From Metallyticus violacea (lineage: Eukaryota; Arthropoda; Insecta; Mantodea; Metallyticidae): a DNA stretch of 64,000 bases. Location: the NCBI GenBank assembly GCA_030762175.1, contig CM060833.1, positions 126,501-190,500 on the forward strand, given 5' to 3'. This document shows positions 57,563-64,000 of the stretch, piece after piece (within the stretch, counting starts at the first letter, position 1; every line of letters starts with the position of its first letter). Below the pieces are notes generated by a model. The model was not told the DNA's origin, did not search any database, and saw only the letters and a list, made by a program, of their open reading frames with translations. The position numbers and the translations under genes are program-made.

Positions 57563-58473
57563 TTATTCAATTAACTCAATTGCAACAGTTTGAAAATAAT
57601 TAAGTTCTACGGTAATGTAAAATATGTTTTCAAATGTATGATGGCTGCTGTAGGAGGGAAACTGAATTATTTTTAAGCAGCGAAGATAAGAACTACCAAT
57701 CATTTGTGGTTTTATTAGATTGCAGTAAACAAAGACAGGCTCAGTTTCATAAATAAATTCAAAGCTATACTTTCTGTGTGATCTAAGGAAAAGGTTTTTC
57801 CTTAGATCACACATAGATTCATATCCTGGTTTACCTCTAAAAGCAAATTTTTGTTAGCGTTTTTATAGCATTCAAAATTTGGAAGAGAATTCTTTATGGT
57901 GTCTACGATATCACCATTGGCATAATAAACCCTGATGAGAAAGATTTTCCCGCCAAAGATGGTTTCCAGCTTATTGTCTTTTTTTTTTCTAGCTATTATC
58001 ATGTGAATACTATTAGCCTTTGCAGTGTGTTCATCTAAAACGGAATATGAAGGAACCCATTCCCTCTTAGTTTTTTCAATTTCCTTAATCTCTTTCTGAT
58101 GAGCAACAAGGTAACCCGGCAACTCTGTTAAAAGCATCTCCTGTAAATCCTCAACTTTTACTTGATTCTTTATGGTGGTGTACAATTCTTTAAAGTCTTT
58201 AAAAACCTTCTTTTCAAAAACTATTCTACCTGCTCTTGTTAAAATTACATTTTTATTGAGTTCTCCTGCCTCGTTAAGTATATCCTCTTCTATGGACTCG
58301 TAACCGTAAGAGTAGAAGAGCTCCGCCAAACCTACAACCCATTTTTCTCTTTGAAGATTGATAGGCCGTGCTAATTCATTACGAAAACTAGCTAATGAAT
58401 TTTTAGGATACACATTTGTGCTAGAGTCACTCATTACAGTTGCATAGAATTCATCCATGATGCATCTATCCAC
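57563..58473 (-). pseudogene. Polinton minor capsid (penton) protein, one frameshift
   Basis: The first frame (58473-57802) has DEFYATVMSDSST, NVYPKNSLASFRNEL and KWVVGLAELFY, typical of the penton N-terminus. The real start is probably the second Met (58458). The second frame (57814-57563) gives EPVFVYCNLIKPQMIGSSYL and a HHTFEN block, the penton C-terminus. The break lies within or just upstream of 57802-57814, at the edge of an 18-bp perfect inverted repeat. The gene start overlaps the end of the integrase gene. The product would form the capsid vertices. Confidence 0.75.
57775..57813. repeat. 18-bp perfect inverted repeat in the penton gene
   Basis: The arms at 57775-57792 (tgtgtgatctaaggaaaa) and 57796-57813 are exact complements around a 3-base loop. 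It coincides with the point where the penton reading changes frame. Confidence 0.9.
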
Positions 58474-59502
58474 GAATCGAACTGTGGACTATATCATCGC
58501 CATCGGACGAGATGTTGAGTTCTGCCCTGCCGCACCCTTGTTTTCAGTATTTTATCTATTTTATACAGAGTGGATTTATCGATTTTTATGGGAATAAGCT
58601 CGTAACTATAAAACTGTCCCTCTATAGGCGTTTTGTTCAAATCCTCTAGTTCGTAAAGGGGTTGTGGTGAATGTTTTATAACTTTTACAATTTCAAAAAT
58701 TTCTGTGGAGAAATTTTGCTCGTAACCTTTGGCAAATTTAATTTTTTTCTTTGCTTATTCTCACAGTCTGTCCTACTTTGAATTTGATGGGCTGAGGCCT
58801 TATTTTAGTTCGTTTGGACTGTAATGTTTTCCATGTTTGTAAAACGTTTTTGGCATTCACTTTGCTTGGAGGCATTTCAATTGCCGAATGAACGGTATTG
58901 TTATACGCTAGAACAAATTTATCAAGATCATCTACACAGTGGTAAGAATTTTTGTACGTAATGTACTTGAAGACCTTCGATTTTAAAGAACGATTAAAAC
59001 GTTCAATTAAACTACATTTTACGTCAGGATTTCTGCAAAGTTGATGCTCTATACCCTTGTCTTTTAACAATTTTTGAAATGCAGAACCCAAAAATTCTTT
59101 GGCTCTGTCGGATCTTACGGTAAGAGGAATATCACAATCTAGCATGAATTTAAAGGCCTTGGCAGTTTCCGTACTATTTTTGGACTTTATGGGTTTTACG
59201 CGTGCAAATATGGAAAAAACAATCAATGCACGTTAGCAAATACTAAACTCCATTATATTTTTGAATGCTTTTCAAATCGGTCAAATGAATTTCCCACACA
59301 TCGTCAATGTTGTTTTGTAGAAATTTCTTTGAAAATTTCTCCGTGCACGTTTATGCCAAGTATATGTATCTTGTTTAAGAAGCCAGTTCGCTGTTTTTCT
59401 CTTATTTCCTACCACGGAAGCAAGTTTTTCTAGAGTAGCAAAAGAGGAAGGTTTTTCGGGATCATAATAGTGCTTTTTGTACATTGTTAGTATTCTTTCC
59501 AC
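58434..59502 (-). pseudogene. Polinton rve integrase with C-terminal chromodomain, broken
   Basis: Retroviral-type integrase inserting Polinton DNA. N-terminal part (59502-59281): ILTMYKKHYYDPEKPSSFA and LLKQDTYTWHKRARRNF. Catalytic core: near 59260-59290 the reading is WEIHLTDL, where the family has Asp before L-[TV]-D, so the first catalytic residue appears to be His. SDRAKEF (second Asp) and IERFNRSLKSKVFKY (Glu) lie in 58738-59226. After a frameshift near 58738, an SH3-like region is followed by a chromodomain (DKILKTRVRQGR, then W-R, an in-frame TGA where Gly is usual, then YSPQFDSWIDAS). It ends at TAA 58434-58436, overlapping the penton start. Confidence 0.78.
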
Positions 59503-60206
59503 GAAACCTTTGACGGAAATAGTTCGGTAATTATTTCTTTATATTTCTGACCTTTGTTTGACTTTATCTGATTGAAGGGTTCGTTATTTTGTAAATGTCC
59601 GTTGGTTAAGAGAAGAAGTTGCCTATATTTACTCTTATCCGATGATGTGACTTTTGAGAGATCTACCTTTTTCCTTGTCAATAATTCCCACAAACCACGA
59701 GTTCCCTTGAAATATCTATTCTTTATATACAATTCGTTATCCTCTAATCTAATTATTGAATCGCCAATCTTAAAACGTCCGTACTTATCCCTATAGATGC
59801 CAAAGACAGTGTCTGTTGCTCTAGGCATGTGTAAATAGGGTGCCATGTAAGGTCCAGCTAGATATTCAAAGTTATGATTATTAAATTCTTCAATTTCCAA
59901 TTTCTCGTCTGGTGGTAATAGTAAAGCCCTGGTCTCCTCTTCGTCCACTTCTAACTAATCTACTTCCTGTTCTTTTTCTTTCTTGTCGTCTGGAAAGAGA
60001 GGGACGAGCCGTTTTTTAACCTCGCGCTTTGGCAAAGGCTGCTGCTGCTGCTGCTGTGGTAATAAAGGAAGTGGAGGACGACTGGCTTTAAATTTAATCA
60101 ACTCTTTGTACGGATCCTTTATCGTTATTTTTCTTTTCTTTTTTCTCTTTACGTGACAGCGGGTATCTAAGAAGTGCTGAGAGACTAAAAATGAATTATA
60201 CAACAT
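59487..60206 (-). pseudogene. Polinton conserved hypothetical with poly-Gln, one stop
   Basis: One frame of about 240 codons, split by an amber stop (59955-59957). The N-terminal part is basic and low-complexity (KRKKKRKITIKD, then Pro-rich and QQQQQQ). The C-terminal part has DTVFGIYRDKYGRFKIGD and FKGTRGLWELLTRKKVDLS, then LLLTNGHLQNN, a set I recall from conserved proteins of arthropod Polintons near the integrase. Function unknown. It overlaps the integrase start by about 16 bp. Confidence 0.6.
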
Positions 60207-60529
60207 TTAATGCTTTATTAAAGCTGTTAGCCCCGTCATTACTGCCGATAGCAAAGGTATCAAAAACCCTCCCTTTTGAATTATAATATTTCTCTTGCTG
60301 TTAACTTTTTGAGATATGTCCACCACTTGTCTAAGGTCGTTTTTATATTTTCTTAGATTGCGTAGGATACATTAGCATACCTTACAGTTACCATTCAAAA
60401 CATTTAGAGCATATTCGGCAGTAGTCAATATGAGCTCTTTGTCTTCTCCAAAATGGTTGTTCTCAGTTTTGGTTTGGCTCTTTTAAGCACATGAAGCATG
60501 TGGTAGTTCGATCTTATCCGCTTGCTCAT
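60207..60529 (-). pseudogene. Small Polinton protein with hydrophobic tail, frameshifted
   Basis: The ATG (60527-60529) gives a basic start (MSKRIRSNYHMLHVLKRA, PKLRTTILE). After a one-base shift near 60450 comes ELILTTAEYALNVLNGNCKVC, an in-frame TAA (about 60373), LRNLRKYKNDLRQVV, and a hydrophobic end IIQKGGFLIPLLSAVMTGL with TAA at 60207-60209. Small proteins ending in a QKGGFL-type hydrophobic segment recur in Polinton/adintovirus-like elements. Its start overlaps the end of the ATPase gene. The role is unknown; virion core or membrane is only a guess. Confidence 0.55.
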
Positions 60530-61309
60530 GCTGGTAAACTACAGTGGGAAGCTCCGATGGAAAAATGTTATTCTGAATCTTAATCTATTATCGATCTCTT
60601 GACATAAATCAAATAACATATACCCGTAAGTTTTTTGTAGCATCTAAATACGCCTGAAAAACAAATTTCCAATTTTCTGGATATATTTGTCTGGCTAGAT
60701 GGGATATTTGATTCTTGTCCCTAACGTTTTTGAAAACCATATATTTAGCATTTAATGATATATCTCTACAGTATTTACGCTGATGAAACAAATTTTGAGT
60801 AATTAAAATTACACTTATATTTCTATGATGACTACCCTTTGTAAACAAATCGCACATCTCTCTCGAATAAACAGAGTTTAACAAATCGTCTAATATCACT
60901 AGTATTGAAATTTTACATGTTTTAACTTGGGCACCGCTGACTCTTCGCCATAACACCACAATATTTCTTTATGCTGTCTAACAGTGCATAATTGCTTTAA
61001 GTTTTTAATCAGTTTTACAAAAAATTCCGTTTTGCCCGAACCTGAACTGCCGCTAATTATCAGAGTGAATGGGTGCTGAAATTTTACGACAGGCAATGCG
61101 CTTTCTTTGTTCATGCGTGCAACACCGAATTTTTCCAATTTTTGCCTCAAATCGTCCGTTAGTCTATACAATACATAATCTACATCGTATGGTGGGTATT
61201 GCTCAAACACTTTCAAAGGAATAAGCCTTAGCTCTTCATTGGTACAATATTTCAGCCCCTTTCGCTTCTCCAAATACTTTGACACAGCTGCCTTCACCTC
61301 CAAATCCAT
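60483..61309 (-). pseudogene. Polinton FtsK/HerA-type packaging ATPase, frameshifted
   Basis: It would pump DNA into the capsid using ATP. The ATG at 61309 gives about 136 codons with Walker A SGSSGSGKTEF (61028-61051 region). A frameshift in 60899-60959 follows, then ILVILDDLL (Walker B, about 60885-60905) and VILITQNLFHQ (Q motif/sensor). A second frameshift near 60620 precedes a C-terminal GYMLFDLCQE..NRLRFR, and a third near 60540 leads to the overlap with the next gene. Length and motif order fit A32-like packaging ATPases. Confidence 0.8.
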
Positions 61310-61340
61310 AATGAGGGGAACTGATTTGTTCAGCCAGTCT

Positions 61341-64000
61341 TTATATACCCGAGTGGAACCGAATTATAATTTGATATTCGTCTCCTCTTGTGAAAACAAA
61401 TCCTATTGATTTTATCTTCAGGTTCGGAAACGACATGAGCACCGTCATATCTTTTGCGTTTAATTTTCTTTCCGTCCTAATCACAATGTTTTGTACCTCG
61501 TTTTCACCCAAAATTAAGCTTTTAATGGCGTCAAAATTTACTAGCTGCAAAGAGGCATAATTTAAGGTTATTCCCCTCACTTTACATATAGTTTTGAAAT
61601 CCCCATTTGGAAATTCAATTTTGTAAGCGTAATTTTTTGGTCCTCCAGATACAAATTCTGAAATATAAGCTTCGGGCCCATAGTCTGCAAGTTCGTCAGT
61701 CATATCTCCCAAGTTATCTCCATATTTGACTTTACACTCTTCTCCTTTTCTAGCCTCAAAAATGATACAATCGGTATTTGTGTACAAAATGTCTTCATTT
61801 AAGGCCTCCAAATAGGTATATAGCTTGAGTCTTGCACCAGCAGTGATATATGCTCAGAGTACTTCGTTGGTGTGTGCCAGTGAAGGAGCTTCGAACTGCT
61901 CCGCATATTTCCACAAGAGCCAAACGACCTAGTCGCTTGCAAACATTAAATTTTGCACCTCTATCCCGGGGGTGATCAAAAAGGTGAATAGTTCTCGAGG
62001 TTCCCTAATCATTTTTGTTCGCGATCTATTGCCATGTTCAGTGAGTTTTCCCCAAAAATTATTTAGACACAATTTTGTCAAAGATCTTGCACCGGGATTG
62101 TTTTTAATTTCCGTTTTATCCAAAAGTATTCCTTCACTCTGAAAAAATCTCCTTACATAGGATTCCTTTCCTCTTTGCTCTTAACCCAGGAAGGATAGCC
62201 ACTGGCTTCAGCTTTAATTTTAAAAAAACTATTTATGTATTCAACAAACAAACCCTTGTTTTCACGTTTATCATACTGTTCCACCCTGTATTCGTAAAAT
62301 TCATAAATTTCTCTAACTTCATAGCCCATCTCAACGGCTTTTCTTACCTCATCCACGATCCAAGTACCAATGAATTCTCGTTCATTTTCGTTATGGTTGC
62401 AATTTGTTTCTTCATTTCCTTGTTCCATACAACTGGCGCAAAGACCAAACAACAGCTTTTGATGGCATTTATAGGGTAGTACGGGATGATAAAGCTCCCG
62501 ATTTTTCGCCAAAACTTTACACTTTACTATCCCCTCTTTTTAAGTATAATATTAGAGCAATCTATATGAATTGTAGGATGACCAACAGGAAATTTCAAGT
62601 ATTTGCAAATATATGGATACAATGACATTTAATTTCAGTTTTGCGATACGTTTTCAACGCTTCCGTTCTACCACCATAAAGGGAGTCTCTGAGAACAAGA
62701 GGAACATTTTTCACAATGGGATCATTACTAAGTGCTGGATGTTGCTTTAAAGTGTCGTTAAATTCACACTCCCACATAACATGACAAATATACCCTGCAG
62801 ACACAATATTTTTTTCTAGCCTATTCAAAGCCTGTTCGTACCTATCTGCAAGCGTCTGTTTTGCCGTCTATGACTGGAACATCTCTATTATTTAAGCATG
62901 TGTGACCATGCCATAAACCTCCCATGAATTCAAAAACTTCTCTCGTCTCCTCACAAAACGCATCCACTTTGAGATTGGGCAACTCTGGCAATCTGACCTC
63001 TCTACTATTACCTGCATGTTGAATGCGAATGTTTCGCTTAATTTCTTCATATCTGAGCCACATGAGAGCCTTTCTGAAATGCTTATCAGCCTTTCTATAG
63101 CCTGCACAAGATATGAACTCTGTAGTCTTTGCAAGTACTTTTTCCTAAATACCTTGTTGCATGCTGAGGCTATTGTAATTGATTCTCGAATTACATCAAT
63201 ATTTCCTATGCTTAAAAAGGTATTCCTAAATATGGAACACGCTTCTTTCAGCACGGTAACATCTGCCCGACAGCAAGTCTCTAACTCGTGTTTAAAATTA
63301 AAAACTCCATCTTTTACAGCGTCATACCAGATGAAAAATTCTTTTTCTTCATCTGGCATCATCTGGTCGACACCGTAATAAGAAGGATCAGGATAAGCCC
63401 CCACGTAACTCGTGTTTTCCAAAGTGTTAAAAAAATGTGGAAAGTATCCCTTTGTTAGAGATTGTATGCCAAAGGCTTTGGACAAACTTCGCAATTTCAT
63501 AGGTAAAAAATTTAAACAATCCAAAAAGGTTATATGTTCCATTTTCATGCACAAAATTTTAGCACCATTCATGATTAAATCAGGTACCCCACTCTGTTTT
63601 ATGGCATAATCCAAAATAAACATAAGATATAAGCCCAGGCGTTATGGGCTATAGCTATAATTTTTTCACAAAATGATCTATCTTTCCGTAAATATTCTAC
63701 AAATTGTTGAATGCAGTTATCTCCCCAAAAGGAGTTCTTGCGCCTTCCGCACTGACTGCATTCCAAGTCTTTGCTATTTTCACAAACAAAACAAAATTGT
63801 TCTAGGAAAAGCAAATTGGGAACATGTAAAAATGTAGAAGAATCCCCTAAGCGAGTATTTTGTGTGCATTCAATATCATAAAATATAAACAAAACCTTTG
63901 GAAAAGGGAATTTTAGGGCTGAGTGTAGGCATAAAGCACACATGTCCAGGCATATCGTCACTTTTAAAATTTTTACAATATACCTCGTAACACACATGAT
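61341..64000 (-). pseudogene. Polinton protein-primed DNA polymerase B, broken, 5' end outside window
   Basis: It would replicate the element. In minus-strand order: exonuclease motif I IFYDIECTQN (about 63870); a long open stretch 63623-62892 with NFLPMKL, KGYFPHFFNT and CRADVTVL (exonuclease III); VDAFCEETREVFEF and GLWHGH (62.9 kb); SLYPYICKY (motif A region, out of frame near 62600); YHPVLPYKC (62480); ARSLTKLCLNNFWGKL (motif B, 62080); SLAHTNEVL (61.88 kb, with stops); YTNTDC (61767-61784), where the family has Y-x-D-T-D-S, so the catalytic Asp is Asn; and EFVSGGPKNYAY. At least five frameshifts or stops. Confidence 0.88.

Larger units (their letters stand above)
53690..64000 (-). mobile_element. 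Polinton (Maverick)/adintovirus-like element, degenerate, right end outside window
   Basis: Over 10 kb of minus-strand genes with the Polinton hallmark set: protein-primed family B polymerase, rve integrase, packaging ATPase, adenain-like protease, major capsid and penton. Transcription order is polymerase, ATPase, small ORF, poly-Gln protein, integrase, penton, pX-like, major capsid, protease, exonuclease-like, unknown. Most genes carry frameshifts or stops, and a SINE splits the capsid gene. Polintons are large self-replicating DNA elements related to adintoviruses. This copy looks fossil. Confidence 0.92.

Overview
The window is repeat-rich arthropod nuclear DNA, probably from an insect with a large genome; the species cannot be named. 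The evidence is the set of element families: R1-, Jockey- and I-clade LINEs, Penelope-like elements, mariners, tRNA-derived SINEs and a Polinton-type DNA element. I found no host protein-coding gene and no functional tRNA or rRNA gene. Nearly everything is satellite DNA or mobile elements in layers.

Layout. 1-10.3 kb: AT-rich DNA with SINEs, mariner remnants, Penelope-like (GIY-YIG) fragments and a ~135-bp satellite (about 4.14-5.88 kb). 10.4-52.55 kb: pieces of one large satellite array made of ~193-bp monomers. Five monomer variants (called B, C, D, E, F here) recur in fixed order, giving a higher-order repeat of about 0.96 kb. The array is broken by an R1-clade LINE (10.83-16.96 kb, 98-bp target duplication), a deleted DNA transposon (18.16-18.89 kb), a SINE (21.4 kb), a foldback element with a hammerhead-like core (22.2 kb), an LTR-like insertion that itself carries a Jockey LINE (27.1-31.5 kb), an I-clade LINE with 13-bp target duplications (33.53-39.33 kb), a 9-kb segment of mixed remnants (39.84-48.84 kb) and a mariner with perfect 28-bp inverted repeats (50.41-51.75 kb).

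53.7-64 kb, continuing past the window: a degenerate Polinton/adintovirus-like element on the minus strand. In transcription order it has protein-primed family B DNA polymerase, packaging ATPase, a small hydrophobic-tailed protein, a poly-Gln protein, an rve integrase with a C-terminal chromodomain, penton (minor capsid), a pX/pVI-like small virion protein, major capsid protein, adenain-like cysteine protease, an exonuclease-like small protein and one unknown. Most of these genes carry stops or frameshifts, and the major capsid gene is also split by a SINE, so the element is a dead genomic fossil.

The nesting allows relative dating. The satellite is the oldest substrate. The LINEs, SINEs and mariner inserted later, each leaving readable target duplications. 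The longest intact coding regions are the Jockey ORF2 (902 codons) and the I-clade ORF1 (426 codons), so these two LINEs look youngest.
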